DNA from: Paracidovorax wautersii
Lineage (GTDB): Bacteria; Pseudomonadota; Gammaproteobacteria; Burkholderiales; Burkholderiaceae_C
Direction: 5' to 3'
DNA length: 64,000 bases
Assembly: GCF_031453675.1 (NCBI RefSeq)
Contig: NZ_JAVIZX010000001.1
Coordinates: forward strand, 992,001 to 1,056,000
This document shows positions 36,896 through 46,127 of this stretch, one piece after another. Position 1 is the stretch's first letter, and each line of letters opens with the position of its first letter. Made by a program: the position numbers and the translations under genes. The notes beneath the pieces were generated by a model that worked only from the letters and a program-made list of their open reading frames with translations, was not told the origin of the DNA and ran no database searches.

Positions 36896-38653
36896 TCAGC
36901 CTGCCGACAGCAGCGCCGCCGGGTCTTCGGACGCCATCACCTCCTGCGCCCAGGCCGCGAGCTTGCGGGTGTCGGCCCGCAGCACCTCCTGCTTGACGGC
37001 CAGGATCTGCGCCGGGTGCATGGAGAAGCTGCGCAGGCCCAGCCCGAGCAGCAGCCGCGTCATGGCCACATCGCCCGCGGTCTCGCCGCACACGCACACG
37101 CTCTTGCCCTGGGCCTGGCCCTCGGAGATCACATCGGCCACCAGGCCCAGCACGGCCGGGTGCAGCGGGTCGTACAGATGGGCCACGGCCTCGTCGGCGC
37201 GGTCGATGGCCAAGGTGTACTGGATCAGGTCGTTGGTGCCGATGGAAAGAAAGTCGAAGTACTTCAGGAAGCTGCGCACGATGAGCGCCGCCGCCGGGAT
37301 CTCGATCATGGCGCCCAGTTGCACCGGGCCGAAGGCCGCGCCCCGCGCCTGCAGCTCCGCGCGGGCCATGTCGACCTGCGCCAGCGTCTGGCGGATCTCG
37401 CCCACATGCGCCAGCATGGGAAACAGCAGCCGCACAGGCCCGTGGACGGCGGCACGCAGCACGGCGCGCAGCTGCGTGCGGAACATGGCGGGGTCGGCCA
37501 GGCTCCAGCGGATGGCGCGCAGGCCCAGCGCCGGGTTCAGATGGCTGTCCTTGTGGCCCTTGTCCAACGGCTTGTCGGCGCCGACGTCGATGGTGCGCAG
37601 CGTGACCGGCAAGCCTTGCATGCCCTCCACGGCCTCGCGGTAGGCCTGGTACTGCGCCTCCTCGTCGGGCAGATGGCCATTGCGGCCCATGAACATGAAC
37701 TCGCTGCGAAACAGGCCGACGCCCACGGCGCCCGCGCGCACGGCCGCCGCGGCATCCGCGGGTTGCTCGATGTTGGCCAGCAGCTCGACCGTCTCGCCGT
37801 CCAGCGTGACGGCCGGCGTGTGCCGCAGCCGGGACAGGCGCTCGCGCTCCAGTGAGCCCTGGCGCTGGCGGAAGCCGTATTCGGCCAGGATGATGGGCGA
37901 CGGATCGACGATCATCACGCCCGCATCGCCGTCGATGATGACCCAGTCGTCCTGGCGCACCAGCTGGCTGGCGGCGCGCGCACCCACCACGGCCGGAATG
38001 TCCATGCTGCGCGCGACGATCGCCGTGTGCGAGGTCTTGCCGCCCACGTCGGTGACGAAGCCGGCGAACACGCTCTGCTTGAACTGCAGCATGTCGGCCG
38101 GCGAGAGGTCGTGGGCCACCAGCACCAGCGGCACATCGACCTTGTCGTCCAGCAGCAGGTCCTGCGTGCCCTTGCGGCGCGGGCTGCTGGGCGGCGGCGC
38201 CACGGGGCTGGCCACGCCCTTCATGTAGCGCAGGATGCGCTCGACCACCTGCTCCAGGTCGGCCTTGCGCTCGCGCAGATACTCGTCCTCCATCTCGTCG
38301 AACTGGCGCGCGATGATCTCCAGCTGCGTGGTCAGCGCCCACTCGGCGTTGTAGAGGCGGTCGGTGATCCAGTGCTTGACGCCGCTCACCAGTGCCTCGT
38401 CCTGCAGCAGCATCAGGTGCACGTCGAGCAGCGCGGCCAGCTCCGGCGGCGCATCGTGGGGCATCTCGGCCTGCAGGCGCTGGAGCTCGTCTACCACCGC
38501 GTTGCGGCCGTTGCGCACGCGCACGATCTCGGCCGCCACCTGGCCGGGCTCGATGAAGTAGTGCACCACGTCCACGCGGCTGGACGCGACCAGCACGGCC
38601 CGCCCGATGGCGATGCCGCGGGCGACGGCCAGGCCGTGGACGGCGAACGTCAT
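36896..38653 (-). CDS. ptsI: PTS enzyme I
   Basis: 585 aa, usual length. It takes phosphate from phosphoenolpyruvate and passes it to HPr. The phospho-histidine is in GGKTSHTAIVAR; the PEP-binding TIM barrel shows LFRSEFMFMGR, IGTNDLIQYTLAIDR and VCGETAGD. With ptsH and the EIIA gene it forms a minus-strand cluster with no sugar permease, suggesting a regulatory PTS. Confidence 0.96.
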   Translation of the reverse strand: MTFAVHGLAVARGIAIGRAVLVASSRVDVVHYFIEPGQVAAEIVRVRNGRNAVVDELQRLQAEMPHDAPPELAALLDVHLMLLQDEALVSGVKHWITDRLYNAEWALTTQLEIIARQFDEMEDEYLRERKADLEQVVERILRYMKGVASPVAPPPSSPRRKGTQDLLLDDKVDVPLVLVAHDLSPADMLQFKQSVFAGFVTDVGGKTSHTAIVARSMDIPAVVGARAASQLVRQDDWVIIDGDAGVMIVDPSPIILAEYGFRQRQGSLERERLSRLRHTPAVTLDGETVELLANIEQPADAAAAVRAGAVGVGLFRSEFMFMGRNGHLPDEEAQYQAYREAVEGMQGLPVTLRTIDVGADKPLDKGHKDSHLNPALGLRAIRWSLADPAMFRTQLRAVLRAAVHGPVRLLFPMLAHVGEIRQTLAQVDMARAELQARGAAFGPVQLGAMIEIPAAALIVRSFLKYFDFLSIGTNDLIQYTLAIDRADEAVAHLYDPLHPAVLGLVADVISEGQAQGKSVCVCGETAGDVAMTRLLLGLGLRSFSMHPAQILAVKQEVLRADTRKLAAWAQEVMASEDPAALLSAG

Positions 38654-38711
38654 GCGGGCCTCTCTGCGCAGGCCCCGCGCACCACAACGCTGAAGACCGC
38701 GCAGCCCATGC

Positions 38712-38981
38712 TCACTCGCCTTCGCCGAACTTGTTCTGGATCAGCGCCAGCAGGGCGTCCATGGCCTCCTGCTCCTGCGCGCCGTGGGTCTCCAGTTCCA
38801 CCACGGAGCCGATGCCGGCGGCCAGCATCATCACGCCCATGATGCTCTTGGCATTGATGCGGCGGTCGCCCTTGGACATCCACACGTCGCAAGGAAAGCT
38901 GCCGGCCAGCTTGGTCAACTTGGCCGAGGCACGCGCATGCAGACCGAGCTTATTGCTGATGGTGATAGTGTTCTTGATCAT
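38712..38981 (-). CDS. ptsH: HPr phosphocarrier
   Basis: 89 aa. The phospho-accepting histidine is in GLHARAS (H16), and the conserved INAKSIMGVMMLA follows with the regulatory serine. It carries phosphate from enzyme I to the EIIA protein. It overlaps the upstream EIIA gene by 32 bp. Confidence 0.96.
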   Translation of the reverse strand: MIKNTITISNKLGLHARASAKLTKLAGSFPCDVWMSKGDRRINAKSIMGVMMLAAGIGSVVELETHGAQEQEAMDALLALIQNKFGEGE

Positions 38982-39399
38982 GGTGTGAGCGTCGGTTCTG
39001 GTTCTGGGGTGCCGCCACGGCCACCTGCATCACGCCCTGCGTGCCGCCGATGACGGCGCGCGACACCAGCGCGTCGAGCGGCTCGGCGCGGTAGCTCACC
39101 GAGCGCAGCAGCATGGGCAGATTCACGCCCGTGACCAGGCGGGAACGCTCGCCATCCACCAGGCGCTGGGCCACGTTGCACGGCGTCGCCCCGAAGACGT
39201 CGGTGAGCACCAGGGCCGGCAGGTGCGCCCGCTGGTCCATCAGGATGCGTGCCGCGGCCAGGGTCTCCTCGGGCGGGGCGTTGGGATGCACATCGAGGGC
39301 CACCACGTCGTCGCCGCAGTCGGAGAACACATGCAGCGCGCATTCGCGCAGGGCATGGGCCAGGGGGGCATGGGCAATGATGAAGATGCAGGTGGTCAT
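38950..39399 (-). CDS. PTS EIIA, mannose/fructose type
   Basis: 149 aa from the ATG at 39399. ManX-type EIIA domain with the phospho-histidine in IIAHAPLAHAL and VLTDVFGATPCN. No IIB or IIC genes are seen, so it is probably a phosphorylation-state sensor rather than a transporter part. First gene of EIIA-ptsH-ptsI. Confidence 0.92.
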   Translation of the reverse strand: MTTCIFIIAHAPLAHALRECALHVFSDCGDDVVALDVHPNAPPEETLAAARILMDQRAHLPALVLTDVFGATPCNVAQRLVDGERSRLVTGVNLPMLLRSVSYRAEPLDALVSRAVIGGTQGVMQVAVAAPQNQNRRSHHDQEHYHHQQ

Positions 39400-39465
39400 G
39401 GGCAAAACGGTATCGGCTGCATTATGGCGCCGGCGTGCGGGGCGCTGGCCCCTCGGCACCGCGCA

Positions 39466-40035
39466 TCACCGCAGCCGCAGGCCCTCGAAGAAGGTACTGG
39501 CGGCTTCGCGCGGGGCCGCCGCCGTGTAGTAGACCATCGCATGGAAGAGCCAGGCGTGGCCGCCCTCTTCCCGGGCGAACCAGGCCGCCTCCGTCAGGAC
39601 CGCGGTTCCATCCGCGGCACGGCCCTGCAGCAGCTGGCGCACCGACTGCGCCAGCGGCAGCGCCCCGCGGGGCACGAAGGCCGTCTGCGCCGGTGGAAGG
39701 TCGGCCGCACCGTCCGCTGCGGGTCCATGCAGCCGGGCGCGGACAGCGGCCTGCCACTGTTCCAGCAGGGCGGGCGCCCGGGCGGGGTCATCGAGGCGCA
39801 GATAGGAGACGGCAAAGGTCGTCCCGTCGACCTCGCAGCCATTCATGATCAGGACCACCTCGCTCCCCTGCGTCCATTCGACCGTGCGCACGGCCCGCTC
39901 CGGCTTGCAGGGCAGCAGCAGTTCCAGACCCGGGGCGTCGAGCGTCACGGTTCGCCAGTTCAGGGCGGGACTGCAGGCCGCCGCACACAGGCCCAGGAAC
40001 AGCAGCAGGGCGGGCCGCAGGGAGCGCAGGTTCAT
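39466..40035 (-). CDS. Hypothetical lipoprotein
   Basis: 189 aa. A signal peptide ends in a lipobox (LGLCAAAC), so the protein should be acylated and membrane-anchored on the periplasmic side. The rest has no recognised domain. It is upstream of the PTS cluster on the same strand and divergent from the thioredoxin-like gene. Confidence 0.75.
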   Translation of the reverse strand: MNLRSLRPALLLFLGLCAAACSPALNWRTVTLDAPGLELLLPCKPERAVRTVEWTQGSEVVLIMNGCEVDGTTFAVSYLRLDDPARAPALLEQWQAAVRARLHGPAADGAADLPPAQTAFVPRGALPLAQSVRQLLQGRAADGTAVLTEAAWFAREEGGHAWLFHAMVYYTAAAPREAASTFFEGLRLR

Positions 40036-40299
40036 ACGGCATTATGGGCAGCAGCAGCCACCCCAACGGCGTCGGCCGTCGGTGGACCCGGCGAGCCCCC
40101 CGCCGGCGGCGCCCCGCGGGTCCTTCCCTCCGCGATCCTGACGCAGATCAATGCCGCGCGGCTTGGGCACAGAACTTCGGCACGGCGCGCGGGTCCATGT
40201 GATGGGGCCTTCGGGCGGCCTGCTGCACAATGGCAGCGGCCGCACAGCGACAGGCACGGGCCGGGCCGCGCGCAAGGCGCACTTTGGAAAGACAAGGGT

Positions 40300-40803
40300 A
40301 TGCGTATCACACACGGAATCGCCGCCGCCGCACTGGTGGTATTCGCAGGCATTGGCGCCTGGGTGTTCCTGGGCGCCGGCAAGGCCGAGGCGCCCGCATC
40401 GACCTTCGTGCTGCTCGATGGCTCCCGCCAGACCACGGCCGACCTGCGCGGCAAGGTCACGCTGGTCAATTTCTGGGCGACGAGCTGCGTGACCTGCGTG
40501 GCGGAGATGCCGGAGGTGGTGGCCACGTACAACAAGTACCACGCCCAGGGCTTCGACACGCTGGCCGTGGCCATGAGCTACGACCCGCCAAGCTACGTGG
40601 TGAACTTTGCCGAGACGCGCAAGCTGCCCTTCAAGGTGGCGATCGACAACACCGGCGCGGTGGCGCAGGCCTGGGGCGATGTGAAGCTCACGCCCTCGAC
40701 CTTCATCGTCAACAAGCGCGGCGAGATCGTGAAGAGCTATGTCGGCGCGCCCGATTTCCCCGAACTGCACAAGCTGATCGAACGCCTGCTGGCCGAGACC
40801 TGA
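40300..40803 (+). CDS. TlpA-like periplasmic thiol-disulfide protein
   Basis: 167 aa from the ATG at 40300. An N-terminal membrane anchor (AAAALVVFAGIGAWVFLGAG) precedes a thioredoxin-like domain with the redox motif WATSCVTC and the cis-proline TPSTFIV. It likely keeps cytochrome or copper-site cysteines reduced in the periplasm. A c-type cytochrome gene is convergent to it. Confidence 0.9.
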   Translation: MRITHGIAAAALVVFAGIGAWVFLGAGKAEAPASTFVLLDGSRQTTADLRGKVTLVNFWATSCVTCVAEMPEVVATYNKYHAQGFDTLAVAMSYDPPSYVVNFAETRKLPFKVAIDNTGAVAQAWGDVKLTPSTFIVNKRGEIVKSYVGAPDFPELHKLIERLLAET

Positions 40804-40831
40804 GGCCGCGCGGCCGCTCCCGCCCATCTGT

Positions 40832-40858
40832 GGGCCGATTCTCGCAAGAAATCGGCCC
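40832..40858. terminator. Hairpin between convergent genes
   Basis: GGGCCGATT pairs with AAATCGGCCC around an 8-base loop. It lies between the TlpA-like gene and the convergent cytochrome gene and probably ends both transcripts. Its right arm is the start of dispersed repeat copy 2. Confidence 0.6.
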
Positions 40859-40904
40859 TTGACGCAGCAGGCGCGGGCGCAAGCAGCTATTCAATCCATA
40901 GCAA
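40849..40904 (+). repeat. Dispersed repeat copy 2
   Basis: Begins AAATCGGCCC, has a central GCGCGGGCGC and ends AGCAGCTATTCAATCCATAG then CAA. Same order of blocks as copy 1. Confidence 0.65.
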
Positions 40905-40919
40905 CACCCGGCGCGCCGC

Positions 40920-41381
40920 TCAGCGGTCGCGGTAGGCGTCGTGGCAGGCCTTGCAGCTGGCCGCCGTGGCGCTGAACGAGGTCTTCACGGCGTCCAGGCT
41001 GCCGGTCCTGGCGGCCGCAGCCAGCTGCGTCGACTGCGCCACCAGCTTGTCGGCATGCTCCTTGAACTTGGCGGGTTCGGCCCACACGGCCGGCCGGGCC
41101 TTGTGCGGCGCGCCCTTGTCGGTGCCGGGCTCGAACGCGGCCCATGGCAGCCTGGCCATGGCGGCGACCACGTCGGCGTTCTCCTGCGCCAGCTTGGCGT
41201 CGAAAGGCACCCGGCCATTGGCCATGGCGCCCAGGCGCGTGAAATGCTGGCCCAGCACGAACAGCGCGCTCTGGCGGTACTGGATCGCATCCTCCGGCTT
41301 GGCGAACTGCGCGGCGGCGGGCGTGGACAGGCTCAGGGCCGCAGGCACCCAGGCCAGTGCGGCAAGGACTCTCAGCTTCAT
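40920..41381 (-). CDS. Cytochrome c' (class II c-type)
   Basis: 153 aa with a signal peptide cut near AAAQF. Four-helix bundle composition and a single haem site at the very C-terminus, CKACHDAYR, as in cytochrome c'. It resides in the periplasm and may bind NO or carry electrons. Divergent from the cytochrome b561-type gene, which could be its redox partner. Confidence 0.92.
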   Translation of the reverse strand: MKLRVLAALAWVPAALSLSTPAAAQFAKPEDAIQYRQSALFVLGQHFTRLGAMANGRVPFDAKLAQENADVVAAMARLPWAAFEPGTDKGAPHKARPAVWAEPAKFKEHADKLVAQSTQLAAAARTGSLDAVKTSFSATAASCKACHDAYRDR

Positions 41382-41524
41382 CGGGACCTTCCCTTTCTTT
41401 CGGTGCGGGTGGTGGGCACACCCTCTTCGTCATCGTGGTGGCGCTGCAGGGCGGGCGCCACGTTGCGGCATCCCGGCAGCGCGCCCGACAATAGCGCCAA
41501 AACCGATTCCAAGGAACGCCGTCC

Positions 41525-42184
41525 ATGAGCCACACCGTCGTCCGCGTCTGGGACCTGCCGACCCGCCTCTTCCATGGCGCATTGGCGGTGGCCGTGGTCG
41601 CGCTGGTGGTCACCGCCAAGACGGGTGCCATGGACTGGCATGTCCGGCTGGGCTACGCCGTCCTGGCAATGCTGGTGTTCCGGCTGGTCTGGGGACTGTT
41701 CGGTGGGCGCTGGTCGCGGTTCTCTCAGTTCGTGTACTCGCCCGGCCGGCTGGTGCGTTACCTGCGCGGGCAGCCCCATCCGCACGACGGCATCGGCCAC
41801 AGCCCGCTGGGCGCGCTCTCGGTCTTCGCACTGCTGGGCGCCCTGGCCGTGCAGGTGCTGACCGGACTGACGGCCGACGACGACATCGCCTTCTCGGGGC
41901 CGCTCACCCGCTTCGTCTCCCGCGCGGTCGTCGGTCAGGCCACGGAATACCACACGGAGATCGGCCAGTACGTGGTGATCGGACTGGTCGCGCTGCATGT
42001 GCTGGCCGTCGGGTTCTACGCGGCCATCCAGCGCAGGCCCCTGGTTGGCGCCATGCTGCTGCACGGCAACCGCGAGGCGCCAGCCGGCGCGCCGTCATCG
42101 CGCGACGATGCGGCCACGCGCCTGGGCGCCGTGCTCCTGCTGGCCGCCAGCGGCGCCTTCGCGTGGTGGGTGTCCACGCTGTGA
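41525..42184 (+). CDS. Cytochrome b561-type membrane protein
   Basis: 219 aa with four main hydrophobic segments. Histidines for two b-haems are seen (RLFHGALAV, DWHVRLGY, YHTEIGQYV, ALHVLAV). It resembles the B subunit of Ni/Fe-hydrogenase-type cytochromes and should move electrons between quinone and periplasmic cytochromes such as the divergent cytochrome c'. Confidence 0.88.
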   Translation: MSHTVVRVWDLPTRLFHGALAVAVVALVVTAKTGAMDWHVRLGYAVLAMLVFRLVWGLFGGRWSRFSQFVYSPGRLVRYLRGQPHPHDGIGHSPLGALSVFALLGALAVQVLTGLTADDDIAFSGPLTRFVSRAVVGQATEYHTEIGQYVVIGLVALHVLAVGFYAAIQRRPLVGAMLLHGNREAPAGAPSSRDDAATRLGAVLLLAASGAFAWWVSTL

Positions 42185-42293
42185 GAAAGCCGTCCGCCGC
42201 GGGCGGGGTTGCGCCAGCGCACGGCGATCCGTGGGGCAGGCCGCTACACTGACCGCTTATCCGACCCCCGCGCCCTTTCCGCCTGCGCCGCCT

Positions 42294-42788
42294 GTGGACC
42301 ACCAACCCGCCATCATCCTGCAGACCCCGTCCAGCCCCGCCGAGATGGACGCGGTCCGCGACATCTTCCGCGAGTACGCCGACAGCCTGGGCATCGACCT
42401 CGCCTTCCAGCAGTTCGACGAAGAACTGGCGACCCTGCCCGGCGACTATGCTGCGCCGCGCGGCCAGATCCTGCTGGCCCTGGTCGAAGGCAGCGTGGCC
42501 GGCTGCTGCGCACTGCGCCCCCTGGACGCGGCAGACTATCCCAACGCCAGCGAAATGAAGCGCCTCTATGTGCGCAAGGCCTTTCGCGGCTTCGGCCTGG
42601 GGCGGCAACTGGCCGAAGCGACGCTCGACGCCGCGCGCCAGGCCGGCTATGCCTGTGTGCTGCTGGACACGCTGGACGGCATGGAGTCAGCCCGCGCCCT
42701 GTACGCCGACCTCGGGTTCGAGGAAATCCCGCCCTACTACCACAACCCCGTGGCGGGCTCGCACTATCTCAAGGTCGACATTTTTTGA
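42294..42788 (+). CDS. GNAT-family N-acetyltransferase
   Basis: 164 aa from a GTG at 42294. GNAT core with the acetyl-CoA loop VRKAFRGFGLGRQLAEA and a C-terminal ALYADLGFEEIPPYY. It moves an acetyl group to an unknown small molecule or protein in the cytosol. Dispersed repeat copy 3 follows the stop. Confidence 0.88.
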   Translation: MDHQPAIILQTPSSPAEMDAVRDIFREYADSLGIDLAFQQFDEELATLPGDYAAPRGQILLALVEGSVAGCCALRPLDAADYPNASEMKRLYVRKAFRGFGLGRQLAEATLDAARQAGYACVLLDTLDGMESARALYADLGFEEIPPYYHNPVAGSHYLKVDIF

Positions 42789-42792
42789 GCGT

Positions 42793-42847
42793 TTTGGGCC
42801 TCCCACGCCCTACTGGCAAGCGCTTCGAGCTATTTAAAATATAGCAA
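42793..42847 (+). repeat. Dispersed repeat copy 3
   Basis: GGGCCTC, then AAGCGCTT and AGCTATTTAAAATATAGCAA. It lies just after the acetyltransferase stop. Confidence 0.7.
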
Positions 42848-42990
42848 ACCACTGAAGATGGTGCGCTGACTGTGGCGGCACACCGTTAGGGCCCAGCAGC
42901 GGTGCGTGGCGCGGCCCTTCACCGCGCTGCGACACGCCCCGCCAGCCGCTATCGACCCGCGCCGGTCCCCATCCCGCCACCCGATGGACG

Positions 42991-43025
42991 AAAAAAAAAA
43001 GCGCCTCCCGTCGCCAGGAAGCGCT
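42991..43025 (-). terminator. Terminator of the peroxiredoxin gene
   Basis: On the minus strand AAGCGCTTCC pairs with GGAGGCGCTT, followed by ten T. It lies 22 bp after the peroxiredoxin stop. Confidence 0.85.
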
Positions 43026-43046
43026 TGTCCCGAGGGCCGGCGGGCG

Positions 43047-43556
43047 TCAGGCGTTCTGCGCCTGGGCCAGCAGCGTGGCGGCGTCGCTCACCTCGAACTT
43101 GCCCGGGGCTTCCACGTTCAGCGTGACCACCTTGCCGTCCTTGACCAGGGCGGAGTAGCGGTTGCTGCGCAGACCCAGGCCCTTGCCGTTCAGGTCCAGC
43201 GTCAGGCCGGCCGCCTTGGCGAAGGCCGCATCGCCATCGGCCAGCATGCGGACCTTGCCATCCGTCTTCTGGTCGCGCGCCCACGCGCCCATCACGAACG
43301 CGTCATTGACGCTCAGGCACCAGATCTCATCGACGCCCGCGGCCTTGAAGGCTTCGGCATTCTCCACGTAGCCAGGCACGTGCTTGGCCGAGCAGGTGGG
43401 CGTGAACGCACCCGGCACCGCGAACAGAGCAATCGTCTTGCCCGCCGTGGCCTTGTCCACCGGCACGGGATTGGGGCCGAGGCTGCAGCCGTTGCCTTCG
43501 ACTTCGGAATACTCCATCAACGTGGTTGCGGGCAGCGTGTCGCCGATCTTGATCAT
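43047..43556 (-). CDS. Peroxiredoxin (Prx5 type)
   Basis: 169 aa from the ATG at 43556 with an AGGAGA ribosome site. The peroxidatic cysteine is in PGAFTPTCSAKHVPGY. It reduces hydroperoxides with thiol donors in the cytosol. A longer frame reaching back to 43643 crosses the rpsQ terminator and is rejected. It has its own terminator. Confidence 0.95.
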   Translation of the reverse strand: MIKIGDTLPATTLMEYSEVEGNGCSLGPNPVPVDKATAGKTIALFAVPGAFTPTCSAKHVPGYVENAEAFKAAGVDEIWCLSVNDAFVMGAWARDQKTDGKVRMLADGDAAFAKAAGLTLDLNGKGLGLRSNRYSALVKDGKVVTLNVEAPGKFEVSDAATLLAQAQNA

Positions 43557-43628
43557 GGGTCTCTCTCCTGTGGAAATGGATGACGGGACAGGGCCGCCGC
43601 AGCCTCTGCGCAAATGCGGCCCCAAAAG

Positions 43629-43657
43629 AAAAACGACCCACATTGTGGGTCGTTTTT
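43629..43657. terminator. Terminator at the end of the S10 operon segment
   Basis: CGACCCAC pairs with GTGGGTCG around ATT, with A5 and T5 tracts on either side. It lies 32 bp after the rpsQ stop and shows that transcription ends after S17 here. Confidence 0.9.
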
Positions 43658-43688
43658 CGGGGCTTTGCAGCCTGGAGCCGGTGAAGGC

Positions 43689-43958
43689 TTAAACCAGGGC
43701 AGCCTTTTGGACCAGACGGGTCGCAACCCAGTTCTTGGTCTTGGAGATCGGACGGCTTTCCGTGATCTCGATGGTGTCACCCAGCTTGTACTCGCCCTTT
43801 TCGTCATGGGCGTGGTACTTGCTCGACTTGGCCACGATCTTGCCGTAGAGCTCGTGCTTCACACGGCGCTCGACCAGCACGGTCACGGTCTTTTCACGCT
43901 TGTCGCTGACCACCTTGCCGATCAAGGTGCGCTTGAGGGATTTTTTAGCTTCCGTCAT
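43689..43958 (-). CDS. rpsQ: Ribosomal protein S17
   Basis: 89 aa small-subunit protein binding 16S rRNA. It has the S17 signature [16 protein letters not shown]. Last gene of the S10 operon in this window, followed by a strong terminator. Confidence 0.97.
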   Translation of the reverse strand: MTEAKKSLKRTLIGKVVSDKREKTVTVLVERRVKHELYGKIVAKSSKYHAHDEKGEYKLGDTIEITESRPISKTKNWVATRLVQKAALV

Positions 43959-43969
43959 GTTCGCTCCTC

Positions 43970-44167
43970 TTACTTGGCGGCTTGCTTTTGAGCAAGGATG
44001 GTCTTTGCACGGGCGATATCACGACGGGTGATACGCAGCGTGTTGGTGTTACCCAGTTGTTGCGTGGCCTTCTGCATGCGCAGACCGAAATGGGCCTTTT
44101 GCAAGGACTTGATTTCGGCTTCGATGCCAGCGACGTCTTTTTGGCGCAGTTCAGCAGCTTTGGTCAT
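43970..44167 (-). CDS. rpmC: Ribosomal protein L29
   Basis: 65 aa from [11 protein letters not shown]; the earlier in-frame Met at 44185 overlaps rplP and is less likely. Two-helix protein near the peptide exit tunnel, with [28 protein letters not shown] as the family signature (landmark residues 29-56). It lies between rplP and rpsQ. Confidence 0.96.
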   Translation of the reverse strand: MTKAAELRQKDVAGIEAEIKSLQKAHFGLRMQKATQQLGNTNTLRITRRDIARAKTILAQKQAAK

Positions 44168-44181
44168 TTCAATTCTCCTGA

Positions 44182-44598
44182 TCAAGCGCCGATCTGACGG
44201 GCAACGAACGTGGTGCGCAGCGGCAGCTTGGCAGCAGCCAGGCGGAACGCTTCGCGGGCCAGTTCTTCCGGCACGCCAACGATCTCGAACACCACCTTGC
44301 CGGGCTGGATTTCAGCCACGTAGTACTCGGGGTTGCCCTTACCGTTACCCATACGCACTTCTGCGGGCTTGGTAGAGATTGGCTTGTCGGGGAACACACG
44401 GATCCAGATACGGCCGCCACGCTTCACGTGACGGGAGATCGCACGGCGTGCGGCCTCGATCTGGCGGGCCGTCAGACGGCCACGGTCCGTGCACTTCAGA
44501 CCGAAGTCACCGAAAGCCACCGAGTTGCCACGGGTGGCAATGCCGGTGTTACGGCCCTTCTGCTCTTTGCGGTATTTGCGACGAGCGGGTTGCAGCAT
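44182..44598 (-). CDS. rplP: Ribosomal protein L16
   Basis: 138 aa, usual length. It has [11 protein letters not shown] at the start and [14 protein letters not shown], the L16 signatures. Sits at the A-site/central protuberance side of the 50S subunit. It follows rpsC with a 2-bp gap. Confidence 0.97.
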   Translation of the reverse strand: MLQPARRKYRKEQKGRNTGIATRGNSVAFGDFGLKCTDRGRLTARQIEAARRAISRHVKRGGRIWIRVFPDKPISTKPAEVRMGNGKGNPEYYVAEIQPGKVVFEIVGVPEELAREAFRLAAAKLPLRTTFVARQIGA

Positions 44599-44600
44599 CG

Positions 44601-45482
44601 TTATTCTCCTTTGCCGTCCGCTGCTGTAGCGGGCGCGTCAACCTTGCGAACGCGCTTAACGGCGGTTGCGTCGGTGCCACCGGCACCAGCGGGCTTGTCG
44701 CTGCCATCGGCCGGAGCGGCATTGCCACCCACGGGACGACGGGGACCACGGCCAGCACCTGCGCGATCACCGCCTGGGCGGCCATCACGACGGGGGCCGC
44801 GGGGGCGACGCTCTTCTTCAGGACGCGGCGTTTCTGCAGCAGGCAGATCGTTGCGACCCAGCGTGTCACCCTTGTAGACCCACACCTTCACGCCGATCAC
44901 ACCGTAGGTGGTCTTGGCTTCGGAGGTGCCGTAGTCGATGTCGGCACGCAGGGTGTGCAGCGGCACACGGCCTTCGCGGTACCACTCGGTACGTGCGATT
45001 TCGATACCGTTCAGACGGCCAGCCGACATGATCTTGATGCCTTGGGCACCCAGACGCATGGCGTTTTGCATGGCGCGCTTCATGGCGCGGCGGAACATGA
45101 TCCGCTTTTCGAGCTGCTGCGTGATGCTGTCGGCGATCAGCTTGGCATCGATTTCAGGCTTGCGCACTTCTTCGATGTTCACTGCGACGGGCACGCCCAG
45201 ACGCGTGGCGAGTTCCTTCTTCAGGTTCTCGATGTCTTCGCCCTTCTTGCCGATCACGACACCAGGACGCGCCGAGTAGATCGTGATGCGGGCGTTCTTG
45301 GCAGGACGCTCGATCAGGATGCGCGACACGGCGGCGTTCTTCAGCTTGGCCTTCAGGTACTCGCGCACCTTGATGTCTTCGGCCAGCATGCCGGCGAAGT
45401 CACGGTTGCTTGCGTACCAACGGCTGGCCCAGTTGCGGCTGACCGCCAGGCGGAAGCCGGTAGGATGGATTTTCTGTCCCAT
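44601..45482 (-). CDS. rpsC: Ribosomal protein S3 with extended C-terminus
   Basis: 293 aa, about 60 longer than E. coli S3. The KH domain (GRVIGKKG-like [19 protein letters not shown]) and the C-terminal S3 domain are complete. After KGDTLGRND comes a low-complexity Arg/Gly/Ala tail, as in many beta-proteobacteria. It shapes the mRNA entry of the 30S subunit. Confidence 0.96.
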   Translation of the reverse strand: MGQKIHPTGFRLAVSRNWASRWYASNRDFAGMLAEDIKVREYLKAKLKNAAVSRILIERPAKNARITIYSARPGVVIGKKGEDIENLKKELATRLGVPVAVNIEEVRKPEIDAKLIADSITQQLEKRIMFRRAMKRAMQNAMRLGAQGIKIMSAGRLNGIEIARTEWYREGRVPLHTLRADIDYGTSEAKTTYGVIGVKVWVYKGDTLGRNDLPAAETPRPEEERRPRGPRRDGRPGGDRAGAGRGPRRPVGGNAAPADGSDKPAGAGGTDATAVKRVRKVDAPATAADGKGE

Positions 45483-45496
45483 AGTCTTCCTTGGCC

Positions 45497-45829
45497 TCAG
45501 TTACCAACCGTCACGTACACGTGGCACGTGGGCTTGCTGATGCGGTTGCCGCGACCCTTGGCACGGGCCGTGAAGCGCTTGAGCGTGGTGCCTTGCTCGA
45601 CGTAGATGGTCTTGACCTTCAGATCGTCGATGTCGGCGCCGTCGTTGTGCTCGGCGTTGGCGATGGCGGACTCCAGAACCTTCTTGACGATGCCAGCAGC
45701 TTTTTTCTGCGTGAACGTCAGGATGTTCAGGGCTTGGTCGACCTTCTTGCCGCGGATGAGGTCCGCGACCAGACGGCCCTTGTCGACCGACAGACGGACG
45801 CCCCGGAGGACTGCACGTGTTTCAGACAT
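45497..45829 (-). CDS. rplV: Ribosomal protein L22
   Basis: 110 aa. [19 protein letters not shown] and the hairpin tip [15 protein letters not shown] mark L22, which lines the exit tunnel. In order with rpsS and rpsC. Confidence 0.97.
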   Translation of the reverse strand: MSETRAVLRGVRLSVDKGRLVADLIRGKKVDQALNILTFTQKKAAGIVKKVLESAIANAEHNDGADIDDLKVKTIYVEQGTTLKRFTARAKGRGNRISKPTCHVYVTVGN

Positions 45830-45838
45830 GGTCGTTCC

Positions 45839-46117
45839 TTACTTCTTCTGGACTTTCTTGTCCGCGGGGTGACCCTTGAAGGTGCGCGTCAGGGCGAATT
45901 CGCCCAGCTTGTGGCCCACCATCTGGTCGGTGACATAGACCGGCACGTGCTGCTTGCCGTTGTGCACGGCAATGGTCAGACCGATGAACTCGGGCAGAAC
46001 CATGGAGCGACGCGACCAGGTCTTGACTGGCTTCTTGTCCTTGGTTGCGATGGCCTTTTCGACCTTGGCAATCAAGTGATGGTCAACAAACGGACCCTTT
46101 TTGAGAGAACGAGTCAT
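45839..46117 (-). CDS. rpsS: Ribosomal protein S19
   Basis: 92 aa. [14 protein letters not shown] and [16 protein letters not shown] are S19 signatures. Binds the head of the 30S subunit with S13. Confidence 0.97.
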   Translation of the reverse strand: MTRSLKKGPFVDHHLIAKVEKAIATKDKKPVKTWSRRSMVLPEFIGLTIAVHNGKQHVPVYVTDQMVGHKLGEFALTRTFKGHPADKKVQKK

Positions 46118-46127
46118 TTGCTACCCC

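Noticed and set aside
36873-38687. Very long Arg/Gly-rich frames opposite or beside ptsI and other high-GC genes
   Set aside because: These are by-products of strong third-position GC bias, with no domain signals.
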